A stretch of 36,673 nucleotides of DNA from a virus: positions 1 through 36,673 of the IMG/VR virus record IMGVR_UViG_3300021376_000163. One strand, 5' to 3'. Below, piece by piece: positions 1 to 6,478 of the stretch (position 1 is its first letter; every line of letters starts with the position of its first letter). A model generated the notes under the pieces. The model was not told the DNA's origin. It saw only the letters and a program-made list of their open reading frames with translations, and searched no databases. The position numbers and the translations under genes are program-made.

Positions 1-365
1 GCTTTAACTTCAGTATCCTTCCGTAACTGTCTAATCGCTCTTGAAACAAACCAAGAAGTGATATTATATTCTGCTCGTTGGGTTTCAGGGTGTACGCAAA
101 GGCGTGAAAGTTCAAAGAGTCCTTCTTGCTCATTTCTTTCTAGTCCAAATGCTCCTTGTGCTACTTCTGGGACAGGGAGTCCAGTAAAGATACAGACTCC
201 CTTAATGCCACCAATATTCAGTGGACTAAAATCATTGCTCTCATAGAGACCGTAGTTATATCCACTCTTAAATCCTTTAGAAAAGTCCTTAAGATAATGA
301 AACCGCAGAAGTAACTCTGCGGCTTCGGATTTACTTACACGGTCAATGTAGTAATCAGACTTCAC
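1..365 (-). CDS. Mom-like DNA-modification / GNAT-fold protein, cut by left edge
   Basis: I read 121 codons from a GTG start at 365; the gene continues past base 1, so the C-terminus is missing. The GTG overlaps the gp32 stop by four bases (GTGA), which suggests translational coupling to gp32. The protein opens with SDYYIDRVSKSEA, then a tract with FHYLKDFSKGF and SGYNYGLYE, a strand GGIKGVCIFTGLPVPE, and the block LFELSRLCVHPE followed by SWFVSRAIRQL. The 'ELSRLCV' and 'SWFxSRAIR' blocks resemble what I recall of the Mom family, whose phage Mu member modifies adenine in DNA using a GNAT-like fold. Role as a DNA-modifying enzyme is inferred; a general acetyltransferase-like protein is the alternative. 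I am confident of the gene and only moderately of the family. Confidence 0.7.
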   Translation of the reverse strand, partial: MKSDYYIDRVSKSEAAELLLRFHYLKDFSKGFKSGYNYGLYESNDFSPLNIGGIKGVCIFTGLPVPEVAQGAFGLERNEQEGLFELSRLCVHPETQRAEYNITSWFVSRAIRQLRKDTEVK

Positions 366-1291
366 TCTTCGGCAAGGCGGGCGAAGTAGGACATGGCATC
401 ATCATCCTCATCTTCATCAGTAGAGGCAACGGTGCGAGTAGGTTTCAGTGAACTCAGTTCATCACGGAGATCTTCGGTGAGTTCGCGGGTAGAACCACGA
501 GTGGTATCTTCTTCATCATACTCTTCGGAATCCTGGTAACGGGGAGTGCCTTTGTTGCCAAGCACATAGTCCAGGCGCTTCTTCAGTTCATCATAGGTTT
601 TGAACTGATCAGCAGCAACGAGTTCGGAGAGAGAATACTGCTTCTTCCATACTGCCTCCATGGCATCATCATCGTCAAGGAGAGGTTCTTGGCGAGCAAA
701 CTCAGAAGAGTCGTAGTTGCGATAACCAGCAACGTTCTTTGCCTTCAGTTTGAAGTTAGCACCCTGCCAGAAGTCAAACGGATCGATTGCCTCCTCATCT
801 TCAAACTCAGGTTGCATAGCAGCGGTGAGTTTGTCGAAGATCTTCTTACCAAACTTATACAGGAAAACTTTACCTTCATTGGTAGGATTAGCAGGATCCT
901 TGACCACATAGATGTTGGCAACATAGGTCAGTTTGCGCTTTTGCTTACGTGCCTGCTCCTTACCAGCATCAGTGCCGTTGTTCCACAGCATCGTGTTGTG
1001 CTCAGACACAGGATCCTTCTGACCCAGAGTGGTCAGGGAGTTCTCAATATACCAACCACCAGGACCTTGGAATGCGTGACTGTAGAGTTTCACAAACGGA
1101 AGATCCTCACCGTTTGGAGCAGGCAGGAAACGGATAACGGCATAACCATTGCCGCTCTTATCACACTCCAGTTTCCATAGACGGTCATCACCAGAAGATG
1201 AACCGTTAGTATTCATTTTTTCGACTTCCTTGACCAGTTTTGCGGTCAGGTTGCCAAGTTTTGATTGCTTTTTAAGGTCTGCGAAAGACAT
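362..1291 (-). CDS. gp32: gp32 single-stranded DNA-binding protein
   Basis: This is the 309-residue single-stranded DNA-binding protein that coats ssDNA in phage replication, recombination and repair. The N-terminal cooperativity region (MSFADLKKQSK) and the core with LTYVANIYVVKDPANPTNEG and FLYKFGKKIFDKL match T4 gp32 in order and spacing. The C-terminus is highly acidic (EDEDDDAMSYFARLAEE), as needed for binding partner proteins in T4. T4 gp32 holds a zinc ion through one His and three Cys; here the corresponding segment (about residues 85-100) has no Cys, and the whole protein has a single Cys, at position 43. It has its own sigma70-like promoter at 1336-1364 and a GAGGT ribosome site before the ATG. 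The neighbours gp33 and gp59 support the identification. Confidence 0.96.
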   Translation of the reverse strand: MSFADLKKQSKLGNLTAKLVKEVEKMNTNGSSSGDDRLWKLECDKSGNGYAVIRFLPAPNGEDLPFVKLYSHAFQGPGGWYIENSLTTLGQKDPVSEHNTMLWNNGTDAGKEQARKQKRKLTYVANIYVVKDPANPTNEGKVFLYKFGKKIFDKLTAAMQPEFEDEEAIDPFDFWQGANFKLKAKNVAGYRNYDSSEFARQEPLLDDDDAMEAVWKKQYSLSELVAADQFKTYDELKKRLDYVLGNKGTPRYQDSEEYDEEDTTRGSTRELTEDLRDELSSLKPTRTVASTDEDEDDDAMSYFARLAEE

Positions 1292-1335
1292 TTGGATTAC
1301 CTCGGATTAATTGGATTCGGGGGATTTACTCGGAT

Positions 1336-1364
1336 AGTATAACAGGGATGCCCTCAGGCGTCAA
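1336..1364 (-). promoter_or_regulatory. sigma70-type promoter for gp32
   Basis: On the minus strand, TTGACG (1364-1359) and TATACT (1341-1336) are separated by exactly 17 bases; each hexamer differs from consensus at one position. The element overlaps the last codons of the DUF1825 gene and lies about 45 bases before the gp32 ATG. It would let the host polymerase express gp32 separately from the upstream cluster, in keeping with the large amounts of gp32 that T4-like phages need. Confidence 0.7.
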
Positions 1365-1686
1365 GGTAGTTTTTGAGGGATTCGATGGTCTGATTCATAC
1401 TATTGAATAAAATTGACATATCGGTTTCTGGTGGGAATCCCATCAATGCCACCGATTTGCGTAGGTTCTCTTTCATTTCAACCGCTAAAGGATCGTCTGA
1501 GAGAGATAATCTAGTATACATCACTCTTTGCTTTTGTAGCAAGTTTTGAAGTTTTTCAATGTGTTCTATTTTGGTTTCACGACTCATCGCACCAAAAGAC
1601 AAAATACTTCCGTAAATTTCTTCTTGGAGTCTATTGATTTCTTTTAGTTCGTCTTGAATAATGTCAGATTTGAAAAATTCACTCAT
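1354..1686 (-). CDS. DUF1825 family protein
   Basis: This 110-residue protein starts MSEFFKSDIIQDELKEIN and has the block KIEHIEKLQNLLQKQRVMYTR followed by LSLSDDPLA and a C-terminal helix with MNQTIESLKNYL. The pattern is that of DUF1825, a small helical family found in nearly all cyanobacteria and in T4-like cyanophages; its function is unknown. Its start overlaps the gp59 stop by eight bases, so it belongs to the gp33-gp59-gp32 replication unit. The gp32 promoter sits inside its 3' end. The cyanobacterial counterpart suggests an old gene taken from the host. Family assignment is from recall of the consensus. Confidence 0.85.
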   Translation of the reverse strand: MSEFFKSDIIQDELKEINRLQEEIYGSILSFGAMSRETKIEHIEKLQNLLQKQRVMYTRLSLSDDPLAVEMKENLRKSVALMGFPPETDMSILFNSMNQTIESLKNYLDA

Positions 1687-2275
1687 TGACTATAGACCGT
1701 AGGATTTTTTTGAATTGGAACACATCAATATTTAGAAATGGATTATACTTCTTAATTTTCAGACTGACGGTTTCCCACACCGGGTCCAGAAGTTTCTTAT
1801 CAAAATCTGCGGAGAAACGGAATATTTTGTCGTAGATTGTTAATGTTTCTAAGGACAACTGCCCGCTTAGAAACTTTTTGAGAACTGGTGGATGTCCTTT
1901 GGAACAGTTGAATAGATTCTCTAATTCGCTCTCCAAGAATAATTCGTTGCTTTGCTCTTTGAACAAGTAAGTCAAACTCTGTTGGCGTTTTTTCCACTCG
2001 GAATAAACTTGCTCTCCGCCATTTATTAAAGAACCAATCCATAAATTTTGTGGGTTATCGGATGCTACAAAGTTTGATACTAGAAAATCTACGACTTCTT
2101 TATCGTTATACTTGCGACTTGTCTTTTCGAACCAGTATTTGTCCTTGCGTTTATTAAAAGAAGTTACACTAGCACGAGTCTTCGCACCATATTTAAAGAA
2201 GTCGTATTTTGGATTTGTGAAATGATTTTTGAGTGACAGATAATGTTGATAAGTTTCAAAGGGTGTCACGGTCAT
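1679..2275 (-). CDS. gp59: gp59 loader of the gp41 replicative helicase
   Basis: The product loads the gp41 helicase onto gp32-coated forks and recombination intermediates. I place the start at the ATG at 2275 (MTVTPFETYQHYLSLKNHF), giving 198 residues; this ATG overlaps the gp33 stop as ATGA, while the longer reading frame runs into gp33. The N-terminal PFETYQHYL, the block NPKYDFFKYGAKTRASVTSF and the basic RKDKYWFEK are features I associate with gp59 in cyanophages; T4 gp59 has 217 residues. The C-terminal half contains a Lys-rich helical region ending KKYNPFLNIDVFQFKKIL. Its place between gp33 and gp32 (with DUF1825 inserted) follows the T4 order 33-59-32. Confidence 0.9.
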   Translation of the reverse strand: MTVTPFETYQHYLSLKNHFTNPKYDFFKYGAKTRASVTSFNKRKDKYWFEKTSRKYNDKEVVDFLVSNFVASDNPQNLWIGSLINGGEQVYSEWKKRQQSLTYLFKEQSNELFLESELENLFNCSKGHPPVLKKFLSGQLSLETLTIYDKIFRFSADFDKKLLDPVWETVSLKIKKYNPFLNIDVFQFKKILRSIVNE

Positions 2276-2532
2276 AGAGGCAGTTTTGCTTTCGAAGTTC
2301 GCTTCATAAAGTTCAAACGGGTTGCATCCCATTTGAGTCTCTCTTTTAGAGGTTTTGAAATGAGTTTTGTTACTGATTCTACTTCAAGACTATTGATTTC
2401 GCAATAGTGACAAATAGCATCAATATAGTTGAAGTTTTCTTCGGCAACAATCTTTTCAATTTCCAAAGCAAACTTGGAAGGTGTTAAAAACTTGCTTTCT
2501 ATTGCCTGTTCTAATTCCTTATTTGGTTCCAT
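2272..2532 (-). CDS. gp33: gp33 late-transcription co-activator
   Basis: In T4, gp33 bridges the host RNA polymerase and the sliding clamp for late transcription. I choose the ATG at 2532 (MEPNKELEQAIESKF), giving 86 residues; the frame is open further upstream but that would overlap the exonuclease gene by over 100 bases instead of 14. Recognisable features are FALEIEKIVAEENFNYIDAI, CHYCEINSLEVESV, and the basic tail LNFMKRTSKAKLPL. The end overlaps the gp59 start as ATGA. Position directly before gp59 is the same as in T4. The many NATAAATA octamers elsewhere in the window are the expected targets of this late system. Confidence 0.8.
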   Translation of the reverse strand: MEPNKELEQAIESKFLTPSKFALEIEKIVAEENFNYIDAICHYCEINSLEVESVTKLISKPLKERLKWDATRLNFMKRTSKAKLPL

Positions 2533-3199
2533 AGAGTTCCAGTTTATCTCTAACAAACTTTCTAACGTATTGGGTGAGAAGTTTGATGTACTTTGATTTG
2601 TCTCTTTCTTCATAGACGACGCATTCTCCATTTTCACAAGCCATAATGATTACAAGTTTTTTAACTGATATTCCAGTCAGTTCGTATAGCATACAACCAT
2701 ATGCCATACATTGAACAAAATAGTGTTCGATCCACTCGCGTGGTTTTGGTTTTTTAGAAGTCTTAAAGTCGATTATTGCTAACTCGCCGTCATATTCAGC
2801 GATACAGTCAACAGTCCCAGCAATGCCTAGTTGCTTACTATATAGGGACCCTTCAAGGGCGTAAATATTATTTATACGCTTTAAGTCCGTTTTTGCAATC
2901 TTAAATAAGAAATCCGACATTGGTTGAACCTTTGGCAAACTCTCATTCTTCAGATGATGCTCTACCAATGTGTGCATATCGGTTCCACGACTTGTTGCCG
3001 CTTTTGTAATGCGATCTGCCTCTTCATCACCAACTTTCTTACGCCAATTAATAAAAATCTCTTTATTAAAATGACTGGTAATAGAAGTAATAGAGACCAA
3101 CTTTAGAAGTTGGTCTTCATCTGGAACTTTATAATAACGAACACCATCTATAGTCTCCCTTTCAAGTTCGGGGAGAGTCACATCAACATGATTGAACAT
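2519..3199 (-). CDS. PD-(D/E)XK exonuclease (MGME1-like)
   Basis: This 226-residue nuclease probably acts in replication or recombination end-processing. The catalytic core is visible: GTDMHTLVEHHL (residues 72-83), then GIAGTVDCIAEYDGELAIID with Asp131, and the DxK-type motif IIDFKTSKK with Asp144 and Lys146. This order is typical of the PD-(D/E)XK superfamily; the GTDMH block recalls the RecB/MGME1 branch usual in T4-like cyanophages. A helical C-terminus with YEERDKSKYIKLLTQYV follows. It shares one base with the phoH stop (TAATG) and overlaps gp33 by 14 bases, so it is translated as part of one operon. Confidence 0.85.
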   Translation of the reverse strand: MFNHVDVTLPELERETIDGVRYYKVPDEDQLLKLVSITSITSHFNKEIFINWRKKVGDEEADRITKAATSRGTDMHTLVEHHLKNESLPKVQPMSDFLFKIAKTDLKRINNIYALEGSLYSKQLGIAGTVDCIAEYDGELAIIDFKTSKKPKPREWIEHYFVQCMAYGCMLYELTGISVKKLVIIMACENGECVVYEERDKSKYIKLLTQYVRKFVRDKLELYGTK

Positions 3200-3957
3200 T
3201 AAAAACCTGCTTCCATTTTTGCAATAATGTACTCCTTAACAAGACCAGAACGTACAATATCATCAACTCCAAATTCAATTAAATCGAAGGATGGCATTGC
3301 TCGCAGGATCTTCATAAAATCAATAATACCGTTACGCTCATTTGTTTTTTGTAGATCTGACTGAGTAGCATCACCACAGAAACAAATTTTCGTATTTTCA
3401 CCAACACGAGTAATTATACTGTCTAATTCATGAAAATTCAAGTTTTGAAATTCATCAACGATAACAATCGAATTATCAAGTGTGGTTCCACGAAGGAATG
3501 AAGTAGACCAGAACTTAATCGTTTCTTGTGATTTAAGATTTCCGTAGAGCATCTCAAAGTCTGCATCAGAAGGCATCTGGAACATATACTTCACCATATT
3601 CTTATAAGGAATCTGGTAAATATCTGCTTTATCTTCATGCGAACCAGGAAGGAAACCAATCTCTCTAGTAGCAACTAGAGAACGAACAAGATAAACTCTT
3701 TCATATGGTGTTTTTTCGTCTAGAACATCTAGTAAAGCATTATAGAGAGTGATAAAGGTTTTACCAGTACCAGCACACCCATAAGCAACAATGTGTTTTC
3801 CATCTTGATATGACTCAAACAGAGTTTTTTGGTTTTCTGTAAGAGGTTCAATGTCGACCAGATACTCAGCATTAAGAGGTTTTCTTCTCTTCATCTGCTT
3901 TGATGTGAGTCCAACCCCGATGGGTTGCTCTGCAGATGATCTTTTTCTTCTTGCCAT
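3199..3957 (-). CDS. phoH: PhoH-like P-loop ATPase
   Basis: The 252-residue protein has a Walker A motif AYGCAGTGKTFIT (Gly60-Thr67 core) and a Walker B motif SIVIVDEFQNLN (Asp168, Glu169), with VGENTKICFCGDATQSDL further on as the sensor-like strand. These are the hallmarks of the PhoH family. The basic N-terminus MARRKRSS is common in the cyanophage form. PhoH is widespread in marine phages and was named for the phosphate regulon, but its role in infection is unsettled; an RNA- or DNA-linked ATPase or helicase function is the usual guess. It shares single-base stop/start overlaps with both neighbours. Confidence 0.93.
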   Translation of the reverse strand: MARRKRSSAEQPIGVGLTSKQMKRRKPLNAEYLVDIEPLTENQKTLFESYQDGKHIVAYGCAGTGKTFITLYNALLDVLDEKTPYERVYLVRSLVATREIGFLPGSHEDKADIYQIPYKNMVKYMFQMPSDADFEMLYGNLKSQETIKFWSTSFLRGTTLDNSIVIVDEFQNLNFHELDSIITRVGENTKICFCGDATQSDLQKTNERNGIIDFMKILRAMPSFDLIEFGVDDIVRSGLVKEYIIAKMEAGF

Positions 3958-4205
3958 TAGATTTTCTTTACACGTGAACCAGGTGCTTTAGATGCTTTTG
4001 CCAGGACGTCATTCCATCCAGGATTTTTGTTGACGAGTTTATCTCGCCATTCACCCACTTCCCCAGGTTGTGGGCAAGTAGAAGGATCTGACCAATCACG
4101 AATCCATTCGGGATTCTCATTCTTCCACTGGTCCCAGTCGTGGATGCTCATTTCCACTTCTTTCTGTTCGCCAGTTTGCGTATTCACTACAGGGTATACT
4201 GCCAT
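3957..4205 (-). CDS. small conserved cyanophage protein, FmdB-like N-terminus without cysteines
   Basis: This 82-residue protein begins MAVYPVVNTQTGEQKEVEMS, then a Trp-rich middle (WDQWKNENPEWIRDWSDP), a single Cys in STCPQPGEVG, and a basic end GSRVKKI. The opening resembles short phage proteins of the type 'MPTYxFxNxxTGExxE', which look like FmdB zinc ribbons that have lost their metal-binding Cys pairs. I do not know a function. It is coupled to phoH by a one-base overlap and follows thyX after 24 bases, so it belongs to the same transcription unit. Confidence 0.8.
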   Translation of the reverse strand: MAVYPVVNTQTGEQKEVEMSIHDWDQWKNENPEWIRDWSDPSTCPQPGEVGEWRDKLVNKNPGWNDVLAKASKAPGSRVKKI

Positions 4206-4229
4206 TGTTATGAATTCAATATAATTTAT

Positions 4230-4865
4230 TTAGACCCACTCAAGGGCTTCCGCGACTGATGGAAACTGCTCCTTAAACACATCTTTGCAAGCAAGTGCAA
4301 TGTCCATGTGCTCTTGTTGAGTACCATTAGCAGAACGAAGAGTGATATAGTGAATCCAACTGCGGCAAGATCCACTCATATAAATGCGTGTAGGCGTTGC
4401 TAGAGGCAGTACAAAACGAGCACACTCTTTTGCCACCCCATGAGATAGAAGTTCCTTGTAGAGTTGCATAGAGTGTGCAAAATGATCCTGAATCTTACTC
4501 TGTAAAGTCAGTTTTTCATATTCGCCAATATCATCAATAGAGTTTTGACGATTCTTGGTATCTTGACGACGAAGATCGGGTACAGGAATATAATCACTCA
4601 AAAGAGATGAATCAGCATAACGTTGTGAAAACTCTTGATAGGTGAAAGAACGATGACGCAAAATCTGTGCTGCAATGCCACGATTCGTTTCAATCTCAAG
4701 AGTCATAAAAGACTGCTCAAAAACAGACCAATGATTATGCTTAATACAATAAGCAAGCAACTTGGCATAGTTTTCGTTGTCCTGATTCGCAGGATTACTA
4801 ACTCTCGCAACAAATGCCATTGTTTGTTCTGCATCGGGAGTTACACTAATCAGTTTTACACTCAT
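4230..4865 (-). CDS. thyX: flavin-dependent thymidylate synthase ThyX
   Basis: The enzyme makes dTMP from dUMP with FAD, NADPH and methylene-tetrahydrofolate. The diagnostic ThyX signature RHR-x7-S-x-R is present as RHRSFTYQEFSQR (residues 70-82), preceded by HNHWSVFEQSFMTLEIE, where the His and Glu help bind flavin and substrate in the family. At 211 residues it is full length. The C-terminal half includes the LPLATPTRIYMSGSCRSWIHY stretch, typical of ThyX. It starts as ATGA with the preceding 55-codon gene. Phage ThyX supplies thymidine nucleotides for genome replication. Confidence 0.96.
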   Translation of the reverse strand: MSVKLISVTPDAEQTMAFVARVSNPANQDNENYAKLLAYCIKHNHWSVFEQSFMTLEIETNRGIAAQILRHRSFTYQEFSQRYADSSLLSDYIPVPDLRRQDTKNRQNSIDDIGEYEKLTLQSKIQDHFAHSMQLYKELLSHGVAKECARFVLPLATPTRIYMSGSCRSWIHYITLRSANGTQQEHMDIALACKDVFKEQFPSVAEALEWV

Positions 4866-5029
4866 TTCTTTCCAAATCCTTTTGATGTTTTTGCTTCCAA
4901 TTCTGCGAGTTCTTCTTTAACAACTCGCAATTGAGATTTCATTTCAATGATCTTTTCGGTCGTATAAAGATGCTCTTGCTTTACAAGACGTTCAAGTAGT
5001 TTTACAAGTTTTCTTGCTCTATTAATCAT
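4862..5029 (-). CDS. small coiled-coil protein, 55 residues
   Basis: This gene lies between the HNH gene and thyX and is too short for routine calling. The ATG at 5029 opens MINRARKLVKLLERLVKQEH, followed by a heptad-like helix (EMKSQLRVVKEELAELEAK) and the tail TSKGFGKK. The stop overlaps the thyX start as ATGA, and the start overlaps the HNH stop by eight bases. The charged helical composition, tight coupling and lack of in-frame stops make it a convincing gene. I recall similar short proteins near thyX in other cyanophages; function unknown, possibly a small oligomerising protein. Confidence 0.75.
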   Translation of the reverse strand: MINRARKLVKLLERLVKQEHLYTTEKIIEMKSQLRVVKEELAELEAKTSKGFGKK

Positions 5030-5534
5030 TTAACATTCCAATAATAACATAGTTTTTGTGATGCTGCCTATCACCTTTGTACGTTTTGTGAAGATTTTGT
5101 TTTGTAAGATTATTGTCCAAACAAAATTTTGTTAGATTATTAACTCTTACAATTTTTCCATCTGGTTTTTTAATCAACCATTTTTTTGAATTATCTGGAA
5201 TTATGAAGACATTATTTCTAATGGCGTCTTCAATGTTTTCTTGCATTGTTCCCCATTTTAAATTTGATAACGAATTGTTATCTTTATTATCATCCAAATG
5301 CCTAACAACCTCATGATTGTTAGGGTTGGGAATGAATGCTAGGGCAAGAAGTTGATGCAATCCTTTATGTTTTCTTTCGCCATTAATATTATATAATGTA
5401 AAAGAATAATATCCCCTTTTATTTTTATGCCCAGAAATATATTTTTTAAGTTTAGTTGAATAAACTCTTCCATCTGAGTATATTTTGTAATTGGGATATT
5501 CTTTAAGAATTTTACAATCCGTCTCCATCATCAT
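5022..5534 (-). CDS. HNH homing-type endonuclease with NUMOD4-like N-terminus
   Basis: The 170-residue protein has a NUMOD4-like start (LKEYPNYKIYSDGRVYS, residues 10-26), an HNH_3-type core (LHQLLALAFIPNPNNHEVV with His60, RHLDDNKDNN with His79, and NLKWGTMQENIEDA with Asn100), and a C-terminal stretch (KKPDGKIVRVNNLTKFCLDN) like the small DNA-binding modules of intron-encoded nucleases. Such freestanding nucleases cut intron-less or variant alleles and spread by repair. The gene overlaps both neighbours, by 23 bases upstream and eight downstream. It is richer in A/T codons (Asn, Lys, Ile) than nearby core genes, which fits an insertion. No intron boundary is evident. Confidence 0.88.
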   Translation of the reverse strand: MMMETDCKILKEYPNYKIYSDGRVYSTKLKKYISGHKNKRGYYSFTLYNINGERKHKGLHQLLALAFIPNPNNHEVVRHLDDNKDNNSLSNLKWGTMQENIEDAIRNNVFIIPDNSKKWLIKKPDGKIVRVNNLTKFCLDNNLTKQNLHKTYKGDRQHHKNYVIIGMLND

Positions 5535-5736
5535 CGTTGTATAACCTATATTGGTTATTTATATGATTAGTCACATCATCATCATCGTCCTCAAAGATTT
5601 CATCGTAGTCGTGTAGTCCACTCTTTACCTCATCATAGTTGAGATAACTTTGAGTGTCGGAGTAGACTTCTGCTTTAAGAGAATCTACGAGTAATTCAAG
5701 GTTACGGACGATCAGTTTTAGTTTTTCCTTGTCCAT
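5512..5736 (-). CDS. small acidic protein with Asp-rich tail
   Basis: I choose the ATG at 5736 (MDKEKLKLIVRNLELLVDSL), giving 74 residues, because a purine-rich GAGAG lies upstream of it and nothing suitable precedes the ATG at 5754. A helical N-terminus is followed by YSDTQSYLNYDEVK and an acidic stretch (DYDEIFEDDDDDV and DDDGDGL at the end). I recognise the MDKEKLK...LELLV opening from other cyanophages but know no function. The end overlaps the HNH gene by 23 bases. A terminator at 5766-5797 separates it from the gene upstream. Confidence 0.7.
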   Translation of the reverse strand: MDKEKLKLIVRNLELLVDSLKAEVYSDTQSYLNYDEVKSGLHDYDEIFEDDDDDVTNHINNQYRLYNDDDGDGL

Positions 5737-5765
5737 AAGATACAGTTCTCTCATGCCATTTTACA

Positions 5766-5797
5766 CAAAAAAGGGGAGATCGTCAAGACCTCCCCTT
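5766..5797 (-). terminator. rho-independent terminator
   Basis: On the minus strand an 8-bp stem AAGGGGAG / CTCCCCTT (5797-5790 with 5778-5771), with an 11-base loop, is followed by a run of T residues. It lies right after the gene at 5802-5975 and would end its transcript. Confidence 0.75.
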
Positions 5798-5801
5798 ATT
5801 A

Positions 5802-5975
5802 TTACTCACTCAGTATATTTCTACATATCCGTTTACAAGTTTGTTGGTCATCATCACATTCTATTAGACAGTTAAAATAATCATTAATTAACTCCATTTC
5901 ATCATTACATCGGTCAACTGCTTCTTCAAAGTGTCGCCATTCAGCAAGTTGATTGTAAGAGACAAGGTTGTGCAT
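5802..5975 (-). CDS. small conserved hypothetical protein, 57 residues
   Basis: The start is the ATG at 5975 (MHNLVSYNQLAEWRHFEEAV); a perfect GGAGG lies five bases before it. The product is helical and acidic, with three Cys in its second half (NCLIECDDDQQTCKRICRN). The pattern LVSYNQLAEWRHFEEAVDRC is one I recall from cyanophage genomes, but no function is known to me. Just upstream (6000-6070) an AT-rich stretch has a poor promoter match (TTGAAC and TAGAAT, 19 bases apart) and a possible 7-codon leader MSENSLL with its own GAGGT site. A strong terminator follows the gene. Confidence 0.8.
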   Translation of the reverse strand: MHNLVSYNQLAEWRHFEEAVDRCNDEMELINDYFNCLIECDDDQQTCKRICRNILSE

Positions 5976-6123
5976 AATGTCCTCCACGCACAAGGATAAT
6001 CATAACAAAGAATTTTCGCTCATTTGTATGACCTCATTATTCTATCATTATCTATACAATAGTGTTCAATTTTATACATTTCCGCAATAAAAATTTATGC
6101 CTATTAAAAAAACTTATAGACAT

Positions 6124-6150
6124 AAAAAAGAGGGAGAGTCAATCTCCCTC
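6124..6150 (-). terminator. rho-independent terminator
   Basis: On the minus strand, an 8-bp perfect stem (6150-6143 with 6137-6130; GAGGGAGA / TCTCCCTC), a five-base loop and six T residues. The stop codon of the 51-codon gene at 6139-6294 lies in the hairpin loop, so the hairpin overlaps the end of that gene. It closes the small-gene array. Confidence 0.8.
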
Positions 6151-6294
6151 AAACTTAAGCATTTTTTCAAACCACTCATCCAAATGAACGATATAACAAG
6201 ACCAATAATTACAACCTCTATATGTTAGTTGATAACAAGCAGGAGGTCGGTTGTCCTTGTCCATATCATCATAATGATATGTGTAGTTTTCCAC
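6139..6294 (-). CDS. small protein with YRG motif, 51 residues, GTG start
   Basis: The GTG at 6294 shares its G with the TAG of the gene before (TAGTG), which argues for this start over the internal ATG at 6264. The protein reads VENYTYHYDDMDKDNRPPAC and then YQLTYRGCNYWSCYIVHLDE, ending WFEKMLKFEGD. The LTYRGxxY segment resembles the core of DUF4278, a short cyanobacterial family, and echoes the YRG motifs in the 45-codon gene of the same array. Three Cys are present. Function unknown. The stop lies inside the terminator hairpin. Confidence 0.6.
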   Translation of the reverse strand: MENYTYHYDDMDKDNRPPACYQLTYRGCNYWSCYIVHLDEWFEKMLKFEGD

Positions 6295-6380
6295 TATCTA
6301 TCCAACCACTGAACATACATTGATAAAAATACGGTTGTTAAGGCAATTGCGGCAGTGGATGAGACTATGAACTGTGCCAT
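6294..6380 (-). CDS. 28-residue single-pass membrane peptide
   Basis: The ATG at 6380 is preceded by AGGAG at good spacing and shares one base with the preceding TAA (TAATG). The peptide MAQFIVSSTAAIALTTVFLS then MYVQWLDR is a single hydrophobic segment with a polar C-terminus. Its stop couples to the next GTG. It could be a small membrane-acting peptide (regulator or host-membrane factor), but this is only inferred from hydrophobicity. Confidence 0.6.
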   Translation of the reverse strand: MAQFIVSSTAAIALTTVFLSMYVQWLDR

Positions 6381-6478
6381 TACTTTGCTCCTACTAATTG
6401 TGCTAGTTGGGCTTGATGACGACGCTGTTCTTTTTGTTTTTGTTCTTTAATGAGTTGTAGGAAGTTAAGTTTTTTCAC
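6380..6478 (-). CDS. 32-residue basic helical peptide, GTG start
   Basis: The GTG at 6478 overlaps the stop of the DUF4278-like gene (GTGA), just after a strong AAAGGAGGGG site. The peptide VKKLNFLQLIKEQKQKEQRR then HQAQLAQLVGAK is one charged, Gln-rich helix. The stop TAA is joined to the next start as TAATG. The double coupling is the main evidence that it is translated; no family recognised. Confidence 0.6.
   Translation of the reverse strand: MKKLNFLQLIKEQKQKEQRRHQAQLAQLVGAK

Noticed and set aside
58-246. Plus-strand open frame at the left edge
   Set aside because: It opposes the Mom-like frame, which is longer, coupled to gp32 and has meaningful composition.
1800-2042. Second minus-strand frame inside gp59
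   Set aside because: It lies wholly inside the recognised gp59 frame and has no ribosome site.
5994-6123. Possible early promoter and 7-codon leader before the 57-residue gene
   Set aside because: The boxes TTGAAC and TAGAAT are 19 bases apart and the leader is too short to judge; mentioned only in the gene entry.
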